Shown here: piece by piece, positions 24,722-35,929 of the stretch
Numbering within the stretch: the stretch's first letter is position 1
How the letters are laid out: each line of letters begins with the position of its first letter
Assembly: GCF_018143015.1 (NCBI RefSeq)
Contig: NC_054758.1
Location: 6,745,001 to 6,809,000, forward strand
Direction: 5' to 3'
From: Lytechinus variegatus
Lineage: Eukaryota; Echinodermata; Echinoidea; Temnopleuroida; Toxopneustidae
Length of the DNA: 64,000 bases
Program-made: the position numbers and the translations under genes
The notes under the pieces: model-generated
The model's database searches: none
What the model saw: the letters and a program-made list of their open reading frames with translations, nothing else
Told to the model about the DNA's origin: nothing

Positions 24722-25030
24722 GGGCCGTATTCTGAAGTCAGGTTTAACTTAAACTCAGGTTTAAAGTTGTGGTTTAAGTATGGACAGCCAACTGTTACAT
24801 AATCACTAACAGTAGAGATATCATACTTCAGCTCAATTGGCTCTCAAATCAGTCATAATTGTGTAGCAAGTATAAATAGATAATTGTCTTCACCATCGAT
24901 GAATCAGGAAAGAGCACAGTAAACATGAGAAACATACAGCTTAATACAAATTTTGATACTTTTGGCTTCCCATACTTAAACCAAAACTTTAAACCTGAGT
25001 TTAAGTTAAACCCGAGTTCAGAATACGGGC
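24722..25030. mobile_element. Foldback element, family FB1
   Basis: Inverted ends match those at 3397-3708 (GGCCGTATTCTGAAGTCAGG at left, CCCGAGTTCAGAATACGGGC at right), with the loop in the opposite orientation. It is absent from the equivalent place in segmental copy B, so it arrived after the duplication or B lost it. Confidence 0.8.
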
Positions 25031-25470
25031 TTTTGTTTCTGTACCAATTTTCCAGGGGATCCAAACCACCCATCGGGGATATTCGCATTTTTAAGTAGGT
25101 CGACATTAGGTCGGGGTATTAATGACGTATCTCCTAGTTAAATCAAAACGCGTATCATACAGAGTGAGTCAGAAAAAATGTCCAACTTTTGTAAAGTTGA
25201 ATTGTTTAAAATATGAATATTTAATCATTAGTTTCATGATTTGTCTTGATAGAGGTATCCTCCAAGTACATTCAGGTACCATTTCCATTTGATCCCTTGC
25301 ACGCATGACTGAACAGCGGACAATCTTTAGAAGACTGTCAGATCTCACTTGTGAGTTGTCAGTGTTGGTTGCAGATCAGGCGGGCTGATGAGTCCTCAAA
25401 TTTGAATAAGGAAATCAAACAAGAAAAAAGGCATTTCTCTCTCTCATATTGAATCTCGAGTTACAAAGCA

Positions 25471-26784
25471 TTACTTATTGGCATTGCCAATACTTTTATC
25501 CTCGTTTTTGGTACTTATTTTAAATCGCTTGATATCGAATTTCCATCTATTCAGTCCCAAGAACTGGCGAAAATTCCTCCTGAAATGGACGTTTGTTGCA
25601 GCGTAGATGAAAGGATTCAAGGTCGAGTTACACCAAAGTAAATTACTGACAGTTTCCCACACACGGTTAGACACACATTCAAAGCCACAAATAGAAAACA
25701 TGACGCTGGTGATGTTATATGGTAGGTAGCAGATAGTGAAACAACCGACAAGTATTGTAAGAACGAGCGCAGCTCTGCGATGCCTCACTAAAGTTTTGTT
25801 ATCCTTTTTATATGGCCAATTTTTATTTTCTGATTCAGGATTAGGATTCTGCTGCCGAGCTTGGGCAACACTGTGATCTTCTTTCCAGCAGTATTTGGAG
25901 CGTTTGGTTTCTAAAGCTGGATCCAATGAAGATTCAATTACTTCAAGCTGCTCCGTTGCACCTTCGGATGATGTGCTTCTGGGTCCGCTTTGTTGTCGGT
26001 CTTGTGTAGATTCGTGCTCCATTCTTGTATTCTGAAATCGCGTTGTCGAGGCGTCATACGACAGCATATCTGGGTTGATCCTATTTCCGACAAAACCTTT
26101 CGAGCGCCGTTTTATGTTAACAAACACACCTACGTAAACCACCACCAGTATGGCGAATGGTAAAATGAACTCCAAAAAGTTTACTACAATTGTAGCAGAT
26201 AGGTGTGTAAGAAACTCCATTTCACACTCTTCATCAAAGTTCACGTTGTGTTCCCCTGTTATGGAACTCCAAGTGAATGCCAATATGCTATATACAGTCA
26301 TCAATCCGATCCAAAGAGACACAACGGTGAAGGCCATTCTTTTATGACCACGGTTCCTAATGTATTTCGCCCCTTTGGTCAAGAGGCAGTAGCGGTCCCA
26401 ACTGATCAACAGCATAGTCATGATCGATACCATGCTTAGGGTATGCTCAATGATGCACCATAGTTTGCAGAAGACCTCTCCGAATGGCCAGTAGTCTAGG
26501 ATAACCCATGCCAAATTGACGCTCATTATGACTGCACCAATTAGAAAGTCCGAAATGGCCATATTCAGAATGTATATATTAGCAACGGTTATTCTTATTT
26601 TCGGATCGCGAAAATAAGCAAGTACCACGAAGAGATTCCCGATGACAGTAATTAAAGCAATTGTGGTCAAGATGAGAGGCACAGACCAAGTTGTTGAAAA
26701 TGGATATTCGTCCAGAGAACCGCTGGTCGTCGTATACTCATCAAAATCCGATGTATTAGACATATTTGCAGCCAGTATGATCAA
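25471..26784 (-). CDS. Histamine H3-like amine-type GPCR (E3.32/E5.46 form)
   Basis: 437 residues, single exon, full seven-helix receptor. The N-tail is acidic with sequons at N7 and N10. Landmarks: D79 (2.50), C106/C187, E113 (3.32), W-D130-R-Y, E205 (5.46), P209 (5.50), CY353LPY (6.47-6.51), ECL3 C366xxxC370, LLWCNSTLN390PFIY. Glu at 3.32 replaces the amine-binding Asp, Glu5.46 matches H3 receptors, and Tyr353 replaces the toggle Trp. ICL3 is about 110 residues, polar and Gln/Glu-rich. Met1 and Met8 are both possible starts. A TATA-like stretch (TTTATACAGTATAATAAG on the minus strand) lies about 75 bp upstream and is kept in the duplicate. The paralogue at 32695-33971 is nearly identical but frameshifted. 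An H3-like receptor by motif; ligand and coupling are inferred. Confidence 0.9.
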   Translation of the reverse strand: MIILAANMSNTSDFDEYTTTSGSLDEYPFSTTWSVPLILTTIALITVIGNLFVVLAYFRDPKIRITVANIYILNMAISDFLIGAVIMSVNLAWVILDYWPFGEVFCKLWCIIEHTLSMVSIMTMLLISWDRYCLLTKGAKYIRNRGHKRMAFTVVSLWIGLMTVYSILAFTWSSITGEHNVNFDEECEMEFLTHLSATIVVNFLEFILPFAILVVVYVGVFVNIKRRSKGFVGNRINPDMLSYDASTTRFQNTRMEHESTQDRQQSGPRSTSSEGATEQLEVIESSLDPALETKRSKYCWKEDHSVAQARQQNPNPESENKNWPYKKDNKTLVRHRRAALVLTILVGCFTICYLPYNITSVMFSICGFECVSNRVWETVSNLLWCNSTLNPFIYAATNVHFRRNFRQFLGLNRWKFDIKRFKISTKNEDKSIGNANK

Positions 26785-26847
26785 ACGGAATCGGTAGTAG
26801 ACAGATGATGTAGTACTTGAAGGAAAAGTCTGCGCGATCGTAATGCC

Positions 26848-26872
26848 CTTTTCTTATTATACTGTATAAATT
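26848..26872 (-). promoter_or_regulatory. TATA-like sequence upstream of the 25471 receptor
   Basis: The minus strand reads TTTATACAGTATAATAAG here. The same sequence stands at the same distance (about 34035-34059) before the duplicate gene. Conservation may only reflect the recent duplication. Confidence 0.25.
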
Positions 26873-28202
26873 ACAATCCTCTCATTCCGGTCTCCAGCAA
26901 GAATTTCCAAAGCAAAATGAAAATAAAGGAGTATTCTCTTAAAAGAAAGAAAAATGTTTTTTTTTTTTGCTTAAACAACTGAACAACACTTGCAGAATTC
27001 CAAGCAGGTTTATGATCCTCAGCGAATAAGAATCAACACCATTCTCTTTTCCTGTTGCATCAGCTCACTTTCTCTAACGCTGTTTACTTTTTTACCAGCT
27101 AATTAATTACATTCATCAAATTGAAGGAAGTCAATGACAACCATGACAAGGGCAAAAAAAAGGCATTGGGAGAGGCCAAAGCACTAATGTTAATTAAGAA
27201 GGCTTCTTTTGGCGTTCACGTAAATTATTGGAATACAATCATGATACCGTCTCGTGATAATCTACGAAAATGACATAAGTTACTCCAAATCACAGATTTA
27301 TATTCAATATGAGTGTTACCTAGGAAACTGAGATACTAGTTTCCACATCATCTACATCCTGCATGATGATGATCCCTATTTAGGGAACAGCCGACTGTCA
27401 GATCGAAGCGATACTGTTGACACTTGACTGAATTGTTTGTGGTACAATGATCAGTCTATCCTGCTGTATCCACTCCCGACCCATAAACCAACATGGACCT
27501 TCTGGAGAGAAAGGGGGAAGGAAGTGTTGTTATGATATAACTTTTAATTTGCTCAGTGAAATCGATATGCTGAGCGGAAAGAAAAACCCGAAGTCATTGT
27601 TTGTGATGTAATTGCGATGTACAAGGAGAATAGAATTGGGTTTCCATTTTCAAGAGAGTGTGCTTGTATAATATATTTCCTCGTTTCTTCTAATGTTAAA
27701 ATACAGGGTAACAAAACTAATATAATAAATGGTTGCGTTGGAAACAAAGTATTAGTAATGTTATAACTTGAATCATAACTTCAGGACTGGTTGTGGGGGA
27801 GGTACTGAAAGTGGTTTCTATGCTTTTAATTTAACGTTATGTTCAATAGCGCATTAAGTTACCATGTTAATTTGTTGGTTGTGGGTTTTCAAAAAGCACT
27901 CAGTTTAGCATGTAAAAGGTGGTAAGTTGACACACCTTACATATATCATAGAAAATAATCGCAGCCTCTTTTAAATAGGATGGCTTTGAACGAAGAATGA
28001 TTTGTTTTGTATTAATTTAAGTATACCTTTAGAAATGATATCCATAAGCTTTCATTATCAGTACTTCACTTAGCTATTACTGAAATACACGGGCGTAAAA
28101 GTCGGGGGATAGGGATGTATCCCCCTCTTTTCGGATAGTAGGGATGGCATGTAGAATCATCCCCCCCCACACACACTTTTCATGACAGAAACGATTTTCT
28201 TT

Positions 28203-28330
28203 ACCTATCAAATGATTTATTTATTTATCTATTTATTTATTAAACAATATTTCAATAGGGTGCCCTTTCAGCAGAAGCTGGTATCAAAAGGGGCCCTAAA
28301 AGCATAAAAAAACAATACATGTATATACAA
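28203..28330 (-). repeat. Possible 3' end of a non-LTR element with (AAAT)n tail
   Basis: The minus strand reads GGGCCCCTTTTGATACCAGC, then CTGCTGAAAGGGCACCCTATTG, and runs into AAATAAATAAATAGATAAAT. A unique 3' end passing into a tetranucleotide tail is typical of LINE or SINE 3' ends. No coding part is present. Confidence 0.35.
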
Positions 28331-28756
28331 GTGTTAAAACATGATTAATTTATGTTAGTACGCGGATTCATCTTTAAGACAATGACTGCAGTAAAAATGC
28401 TTGAATTCGCCTAATTTTGCAGTCTAATAACGCAAAATATCTCATGCGGTCGCTGAGCCCCCGCGTTCAACATGTTTAGTGTATTCTTACAAAATGTGGT
28501 CAAGGCAAATCCTTAGTTTTTGTTTTATTGCAAAGGTTTTATCCGTTATCATGAGAGCATGTTTGTAATACACCCATTTATGAATTGAATAATTCAAATT
28601 ACTTTTAATTAATTATATTAGTTACATTGTTTATCATAAACCAATAAAACGTTCTTTAAATACATTGATGGGGCATAATTATGCTGCCATCATTGTGGAA
28701 ACAGGATACCTTTAGTCACAATTTAAGCAACCATCTAATGGGTTATAAAATGCGGA

Positions 28757-28900
28757 GGTGCCGTGGCCGAGTGGTCTAAGGAGCCTATATACGTGAAAAG
28801 TCATGGGTTCGTTTCCCGGCCACGGGCACCTATGCCCATGAGGAAACCTTTTAAATGACTATTCTCCTTTATCCTGCATTCAAATGAATGGAAATGCTTT
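28757..28900 (+). repeat. tRNA-derived SINE-like head
   Basis: It contains a class II tRNA A box (TGGCCGAGTGGTCTAAGG) and a B box with one change (GGTTCGTTTCC), about 70 bp in all, but no variable arm and no normal anticodon arm. The ends GGTGCCGTGGCC and GGCCACGGGCACC pair more than a tRNA acceptor would. The downstream part (CACCTATGCCCATGAGG) looks like a SINE body. Not a working tRNA gene. Confidence 0.5.
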
Positions 28901-31331
28901 ACGCATTCTATGTAATTCGGTGTGCACTTTTTTTAAAAAAATATGGATTTTGCTCAAAATAGCCGGAAATGCTGCGTCTTCTCCAAAGATAATCTTAACT
29001 ATTATTACTTGTCCCTTTTTGCAATCTTTGAGATTGCATTTCCATCATTGTGCCAATCCCGCAATGTCCATAGTAGTGAATATTTGCGCCAATTCATTTT
29101 ATCAGGCACCGTGGTTTCCATAATCATGACCCATTTCTTTTTTAATTCTCAACTCACCTCTAACGAGTGAACGAATCTAGATTGTTTTCTTTTTTTATGC
29201 AACAGTTTTATTTTTTTCTTTTAACTTTTGTTATTGATACATTTCCTATACGACGTCCTCTATTGTTCACATTGTTTTAAACGACTAAAAAAGCTTTTTC
29301 GAGGCTCTCTCACGTTCACTTGCCTTATCCCATATTCCTTGAAATACGTTTTTCACGTCATTCTGCCTTCCAACTAAGTACAGAAAATTCGCTTCACTCT
29401 CTCCAGCATATAAATGGGCGGGGATTGGTACAATGATGGAAATGCAAACTCAAGGAAAAGATTGCTGAAGGGGGAGGGGGGGGGGGGATGATAATATCGA
29501 AGAACAGTGGTATTATGTTAGAAATGGGCCATCCTCCATATTTTATTTGACGATTTTTTTTTTCAATTTGATCTTGTATATGGAAATAAATACAAACAAG
29601 AAAACACAACCGTGAATTATGTCACAACAAAACCCTTCAAGTACCAGAACAAAATTGAAATAGGCTTGCTTGTCATCACGAAAAATATATATAACAGATA
29701 GCTCTTGATAATTGCACTTAAAAGGCGTTTCTAGACACTATTCTGTCTCTCAACGGAGTACTAAAAAATGGCCCTCTCGCATATTGACATAAACTCATAA
29801 AGGAGTTTATATCCTACATAAGCAATACAGCCGTCGAAAAAATAGTCCAAGAAAACTATAAGGTGTGACCTTAAAAAAGTTGCAACATATTTTTTTCACC
29901 GCAGTGCATTTCCATGAAGTCCCCAAAACGACATAATAAAAGTCAGGAAAAATCCAATTTGTGGAAAAAACGCCTAATTTGCATAAATCCAAAATGGCGG
30001 CCATTGGGTTTATTTTATCATAGCACTTTTAAAAATTATGATTTAACACTAATACTCCGGGGTATTTGGTATTTATTATTTCCGACGGGGAAGGGGAATA
30101 TGGTCCCTTTATCCTAGCCATAGGTCGCCCGATTGCCTCAAATTTTTGCTTAAGGGTCAAGAATTACGTAATCTACATATCTCCAACTGCGCCATCGGAT
30201 GAAACTTTACTCATGGAAATGGTTGGTCCCTTTGCCTGAATTTTTATTGTACTCGCTGTTTCTCATACCTGTTTGCCGCATTAATTTCCATTGCAGTAAA
30301 ATCCAAGCAATGTGCTAAGAGTAGCAACGATTTTTTTTTGCAATCAGAATTGTCATGTAGTTGCCCTTCATACGGGGCGCTGGCTTTTCAAAAATGCACG
30401 GTGTTCAAACATCTGCACACGAAATTCAGGACATGAAAATGGGCAGAAAGATTAAACTCATTTTTTGTAAAAGAAATATCCACCCCGGTAAAATCCCATT
30501 TTGCCTCTTTCGCTGTTGACTGCGAATGCAAACGACGATTCGGTTTTATTAGTGAATTATGTATTAAATTGGAACAGTTCGTGTAACATGAAAAAACATA
30601 ATGGCGATCTTTACATAATGTTTCATAGTGTGTAGCCTTTTTGATCGCAATAAAAAATCATTTGTGTAGGTATGAAGCAAAAGGAAGAGAAAATGATGTT
30701 AGAAATATAAGTTATTTCTGTTCAAAGTTTGATGTAAGTGACAGAGCTATACCATTTAATAGCTATGAATCTCAAGATTTTAATATTACCCAAGGCATAA
30801 CTACATGTAGTAGGGAATGAAGCAAATCTTATCCAACATCTATCTTTGGGAGATTGAGCTGACCATGTCCTATAAACTCTCTAGGGGGCAAATGGTTCTT
30901 AGGCACCTTTACCTGCTTTGCACCATTTTCCAGGATTTTTGGGACAGCATCTTTCACAGCGGTGTTGTAATTGCTGTTGTTACTAATTTATACCTGACAG
31001 GGAAAGAGCGGAAAATGACACGAAACAGTATTCCCACTTTGAAGCATGACCCAGTCTCTTATTAAAGTTGCTAGTTGATCCAATGCAGCCAATTAATTAA
31101 ATCAAAACGAATATCGAAGTGATACGAAGTTATATATGAATATATATAATATATATATATATATATATACATATAAATATATATATATATATGATTTCTA
31201 AATACATCAATTTGTGCTGGCATCAATTTTGAACAACCAGGGTATTTCATTTTGTTGTTGTCTTTTTTGTATTTCCTTTCTTTTAAAAACGGGGGCACAA
31301 GCCTGCTCCTCCGTGATTGATATCATAACAT

Positions 31332-31804
31332 GCAGGGCTCACAGGCCTAATTCATTTCCCATAGATTCGTGTGCTAAAGTGGCACTTAAAAAGAATTCAT
31401 AAAAATAAGGAGGAAATTCGAGGATTAAATGTTTACTACCGGTGGATAGGATAAATGTCTGACATTATATATCTGACCAGAAAAGGGTACCTCGACGGGC
31501 TCATTTTAAAATAAATCAGCATTTACGAGGACTACACCTGACGGGACCAATTTCATCACTTGAGAGAGTAAAATGACCCTAAATCTTCTGACAGTAAAAA
31601 TATAGTTCCATAGTCAGATAGTGGTGAAATATCTTTCTAACTTGGATATAGTAATTTCAGTAGGTACCCTCCCTAGAATCAGTGTTAGACTGTCAATCAT
31701 ATTCATTCATTTTTGACAATCAACAATATCAAATTTAAAATTGAGCAATAGGTTGGCTCGAATGAATATCTTTTGCCTGCCAGTTATAGGCCCGTGCTAC
31801 CTGC
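31332..31804. mobile_element. Non-autonomous DNA element, family TIR-480, with empty site in the other duplicate
   Basis: The ends are inverted (GGGCTCACAGGCCTAAT against GGTAGCACGGGCCTATA). Copy A at about 24288-24302 reads CATAACATGCATAAGCTGG; here CATAACATGCA is followed by the element and then TGCAAAAAAGCTGG, so TGCA is duplicated. Two younger copies lie at 40166-40648 and 41631-42096. Non-coding. Confidence 0.7.
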
Positions 31805-32224
31805 AAAAAAGCTGGATTGATTGGATCACTTTCTGAATCATCGCTGGGCATGGTGGGTATTGCAAGGCAAACATTCTCAAACTTGTCACTTAGTCCAGAA
31901 AGAGAAGTTACCCTGATTAACAATTGTTTCATGATTTTTTAAGAAAAGGGGTCTCACCAAATAAACGTGTTTTTTTGGAAAATAAAGTACAACGTATTCA
32001 TTATAGAGTTTACAACTTTTTCACCCTATCTATTGATTGAATACTATCATATTAATTTTGCTCAAAATATCAACGTATATACATCATTTAGACAACTTTC
32101 CATTTTTTGTGGTTTCTCTTCCAAAAGCAAAACAAAAGTTATAAGAACAGAAAAATAACAACGGCAATAATAAGGATCATGATCAAAATGATAATATTAA
32201 TAATAATAAACCAAAAGGAATTTT

Positions 32225-32460
32225 CATTCCGCCATCTATCTCAATCTATTCCGAGGCGCATTGCTTTTATTATTATCATTATTATTTCCCCTGCTTTTGC
32301 TCGAGGTGCCTTTCAGCGCTCGCGTGCATTCAAGGAATTAAACCTACCGTGTACTCATTCACCTCACCTGGGTCGAGTGCAACACAGTGTGCATTAATTT
32401 ATTGCCGAAGGAAAACTCGCCATGGCTAGGATTCGAACCCAAGACCTCTGATTAACTGAT
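32225..32460 (-). repeat. SINE-like repeat with tRNA B box
   Basis: The minus strand starts with a tRNA-like B box (GGGTTCGAATCCTAGCC), continues through the core shared with 2511-2680 (CACTCGACCCAGGTGAGGTG) and ends in a TAATAATAATAA-type tail near 32225. This is the usual order of a tRNA-derived SINE. It is missing from duplication copy A. Confidence 0.6.
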
Positions 32461-32694
32461 AGGAAAAAAAACGTTGATTTTACATTGACCTAAGTACAGA
32501 ACATGTCTCTTGCACGCGTAAGAAGTGGGCAAGTTCTCGGTGTTTTTGCTGATCAGTCGGACTGATGCGAGTCTTAAGATTTGAAAAACGAAATAAAAAA
32601 AGAAAAAGAGGCATTTCTTTCTCTCATTTTGAATCTCGAGTTACATAGCATTACTTATTGGCATTGCCAATACTCTTATCCTCGTTCTTGGTAA

Positions 32695-33971
32695 TTATTT
32701 GAATCGCTTGAAATCGAATTTCCATCTATTCAGTCCCAAGCATTGGCGAAAATTTCTCCTAAAATGTACGTTTATAGCAGCGTAAATAAAAGGATTCAAG
32801 GTGGAGTTACACCAAAGTAAATTACTGACAGTTTCCCACACACGGTCAGACACACATTCAAAGTCACAAATAGAAAACACGACACTGGTTATGTTATATG
32901 GTAGGTAGCAGATAGTGAAGCAACCGACAAGTACTGTAAGAACGAGCGCAGCTCTGCGATGCCTCACTAAAGTTTTGTTATCCTTCTTACTAGGCCAATT
33001 GTTATTTTCTGATTCAGTATTGGGATCCTGCTGAGCTTGGAACGCAGGATCGCAACACTGCGATCTTCTTTCCAGCAGCATTTGGAACTCTTGCTATCTA
33101 AAGCTGGATACAATGAAGATTCAATTACTTCAAGCTGCTCCGTTGCACCTTCGGATGATGTGCTTCTGGGTCCGCTTTGTTGTCGGTCTTGTGTAGATTC
33201 GTGCTCCATTCTTGTATTCTGAAATCGCGTTGTCGAGGCGTCATACGACAGCATATCTGGGTTGATCCTATTTCCGACAAAACCTTTCGAGCGCCGTTTT
33301 ATGTTAACAAACACACCTATGTAAACCACCACCAGTATGGCGAATGGTAAAATGAACCCCAACAAGTTTACTACAATTGTAGCAGATAGGTGTGTAAGAA
33401 ACTCCATTTCACATTCTTCATCATAGTTCACGTTGTGTTCCCCTGTTATGGAACTCCAAGTGAATGCCAATATGCTATATACAGTTATCAATCCGATCCA
33501 AAGAGACACAACGGTGAAGGCCATTCTTTTATGACCACGGTTCCTAATGTATTTCGCCCCTTTGGTCAAAAGGCAGTAGCGGTCCCAACTGATTAACAGC
33601 ATAGTCATGATCGATACCATGCTAAGGGTATGATCAATGATGCACCATAGTTTGCAGAAGACCTCTCCGAATGGCCAGTAGTCTAGGATAACCCATGCCA
33701 AATTGACGCTCATTATGACTGCACCAACTAGAAAGTCCGAAATTGCCATGTTCAGAATGTATATATTAGCGACGGTTACTGTTATTTTCGGATCGCGAAA
33801 ATAAGCAAGTACCACGAAGAGATTCCCGATGACAGTAATCAAAGCAATTGTGGTCAAGATGAGAGGCACAGACCAAGTTGTTGAAAATGGATATTCGTCC
33901 AGAGAACCGCTGGTCGTCGTATACTCATCAAAATCCGATGTATTAGACATATTTGCAGCCAGTATGATCAA
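32695..33971 (-). pseudogene. Histamine H3-like GPCR, frameshifted near-copy (D3.32/G5.46 form)
   Basis: A near-identical twin of the gene at 25471-26784. The first 334-codon frame (32967-33971) covers TM1 to TM5 and most of ICL3. In ICL3, near 33025-33050, it differs from its twin by a net 8-bp gain, which shifts the frame; TM6 and TM7 continue in another frame down to 32695. A second single-base loss near 32697-32702 shortens the C-tail (ends KRFK). Landmarks before the shift: D113 at 3.32 (the twin has E), W-D130-R-Y, G205 at 5.46 (the twin has E). The later frame has CYLPY and LLWCNSTLNPFIY. As read it would give a five-helix product. It may be a young pseudogene, a null allele or an assembly error; the otherwise clean frame suggests the break is recent. 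Confidence 0.8.
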
Positions 33972-35449
33972 ACGGAATCGGTAGTAGACAGATGATGTAG
34001 TACTTGAAGGAAAAGTCTGCGCGATCGTAATACCCTTGTCTTATTATACTGTATAAATTACAATCCTCTCATTCCGGTCACCAGCAAGAATTTCCAAAGC
34101 AAAATGAAAATACAGGAGTATTCTCTGAAAAGAAGGAAAATGTTCTTTTTTTTCTTTAACAACTGAACAACACTTGCAGAATTCCAAGCAGGTTTATGAA
34201 CCTCAGCGAAAAGAATCAACACCATTCTCTTTTCTTGTTGCATCAGCTCACTTTCTCTAGCGCTGTTTACTTTTTCACCAGCTAATTAATTACATTCATC
34301 AAATTGAAGGAAGTCAACTACAACCATGACAGGGCAAAAAAGGGCATTGGGAGAGGCCAAAGCACTAATGTTAATTAAAAAGGCTTCTTTTGGCGTTCAC
34401 GTAAAATTATTGGAATACAATCATGATACCGTCTCGTGATAATCTTAGAAAATGACATCAATTACTCCAAATCACAGATTTATATTCAATATGAGTGTTG
34501 CCCAGGAAACTGAGATACTAGTTTCCACATCATCTACATCGTGCATGATGATGATCCCTATTTAGGGAACAGGCTGTCAGATCGAAGCTATACTGTTGAC
34601 ACTTGACTCGAATGTTTGTGGTGCAATTATCAGTCTATTCCTATTGCCTAGCTGATTGGAGATCCTGCTGTATCCACTACCGACCCACAAACCAACATGG
34701 ACGTTTTGAAGTGAAAGGGGAAAGGAAGTGTTGTTATGATATAACTTTTAATTTGCTCAGTGAAATCGATATACTGAGCGGAAAGAAAACCCCGAAGTCA
34801 TTTTTTGTGATGTAATTGCAATGTACAAGGAGAATAGAATTGGGTTTCCATTTTCAAGAGAGTGTGTTGGTATAATATATTTCCCCTTTTCTTCTTATGT
34901 GAAAATACAGGGTAACAAAACTAATATCATAAATGGTTGTGTTGGAAACAAAATCTTGGTAAGGTTATAACTTAAATTATCACTTAAGGACTGTTTGAGG
35001 GGGAAGTACTGAAAGCGGTTTTGTATGCTTTTTATTGAACGTGATGCTCAATAGCGCATTATCCATGTGAATTTGTTGATTGTGGGTTTTCAAAAAGCAC
35101 TTATGTTAGCATGTAAAAAGGTGGTAAGTTGACGCACCTTACATAAATATCATATAAAAAATAACAATTGCAGCCTGTTTTTAGTAAGATGGCTTTAATC
35201 GAGCAAGGATTTTCTTTTGTGTTACTAAATCAAGTACATTTAGAAATGACATCCTTAAGCTATAATTATCAACACTTCACTTAATGATCACTGAACACGG
35301 GAGTAAACGAGGGGGAAGGGGATATGTCCTCTTTGAGATCTTGGCCATGGGTCGCTCGATAACCTACAAAGTTGCATAGCTAAATTTACAAATGTCGTTT
35401 TATTTGTTTATAAAAAACTTTTGCTAATTCATGCGAGAAATCACAGATT

Positions 35450-35835
35450 TGGGTATTTCTCACTAAATAGTTATAAACAAGATTAAATGTTAAAACGGCT
35501 TGCCATACTGACGCTTTATAACTATTTAGTGAGAAATACCAAATTCTGTGAAATGAATTCAATTTCTTGATATATATCAAGAAATGAATTCTTGATATCA
35601 AGAAATCGAATTCGTGATATCGAGAAATCGAATTCGTGATATCAAGAATTCATTTCTTGATATAAAGAAATCGAATTCTTGATATCAAGAAATGGTTTTG
35701 TGTAGTGAAGCAATGGTAATTCTTGATATCTAGAAATCGAATTCTTGATATCAAGATTTTTTTTTATATCAAGAATTCAATTCTTGAAATCAAGAAATAG
35801 GTTTGAATGTTAAAACGGCTGGCCGTACGTCATGA
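35450..35835. repeat. Array of palindromic GATATC/GAATTC words with bordering repeats
   Basis: From about 35560 to 35800 the sequence is almost entirely CTTGATATCAAG, AAATCGAATT and GAATTC words, each self-complementary. GGTATTTCTCACTAAATAGT (35452-35471) is repeated inverted near 35522-35541, and GTTAAAACGGCT with (T/G)GCC(A/G)TAC occurs directly at both sides (35489 and 35809). The tract could fold in many registers. Confidence 0.7.
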
Positions 35836-35929
35836 ATAACATTTTTTTGTACAAATGTCTTTCATATCTCCGTCATCAGTTCCTGAAAATAAGGTTGTGT
35901 GAATTATTTCTTAGCATACATTCGTCATT

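Larger units (their letters stand above)
23320..28130. repeat. Segmental duplication, copy A (contains receptor 25471-26784)
   Basis: It aligns with 30172-35365 in the same orientation, first patchily (23320-24600), then very closely over the receptor gene and its upstream kilobase (25450-27760), then patchily to about 28130. Copy A has a foldback (24722-25030) that copy B lacks; copy B has a 473-bp element and a SINE-like repeat that copy A lacks. Confidence 0.8.
28131..30171. other. Spacer between the two duplication units; no supported gene
   Basis: It holds an (ATTT)n-tailed repeat (28203-28330) and a tRNA-like SINE head (28757-28900). About 70 bp near 30075-30150 (GGGGAAGGGGAATATGGTCC.., CATAGGTCGCCCGAT) resembles the right edge of duplication copy B (35305-35375), so the spacer may be an insertion or an older unit edge. 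Confidence 0.4.
30172..35365. repeat. Segmental duplication, copy B (contains broken receptor 32695-33971)
   Basis: Partner of 23320-28130. The receptor and its upstream region match copy A almost base for base. Copy B carries two insertions absent from copy A: the 473-bp inverted-repeat element at 31332-31804 and the SINE-like repeat at 32225-32460. A (TA)n tract (31140-31190) is also longer than in A. Confidence 0.8.

Noticed and set aside
28757-28832. Working tRNA-Leu or tRNA-Ser gene
   Set aside because: The A and B boxes are present, but the anticodon arm and variable arm are missing and the acceptor ends pair abnormally; a SINE head fits better.
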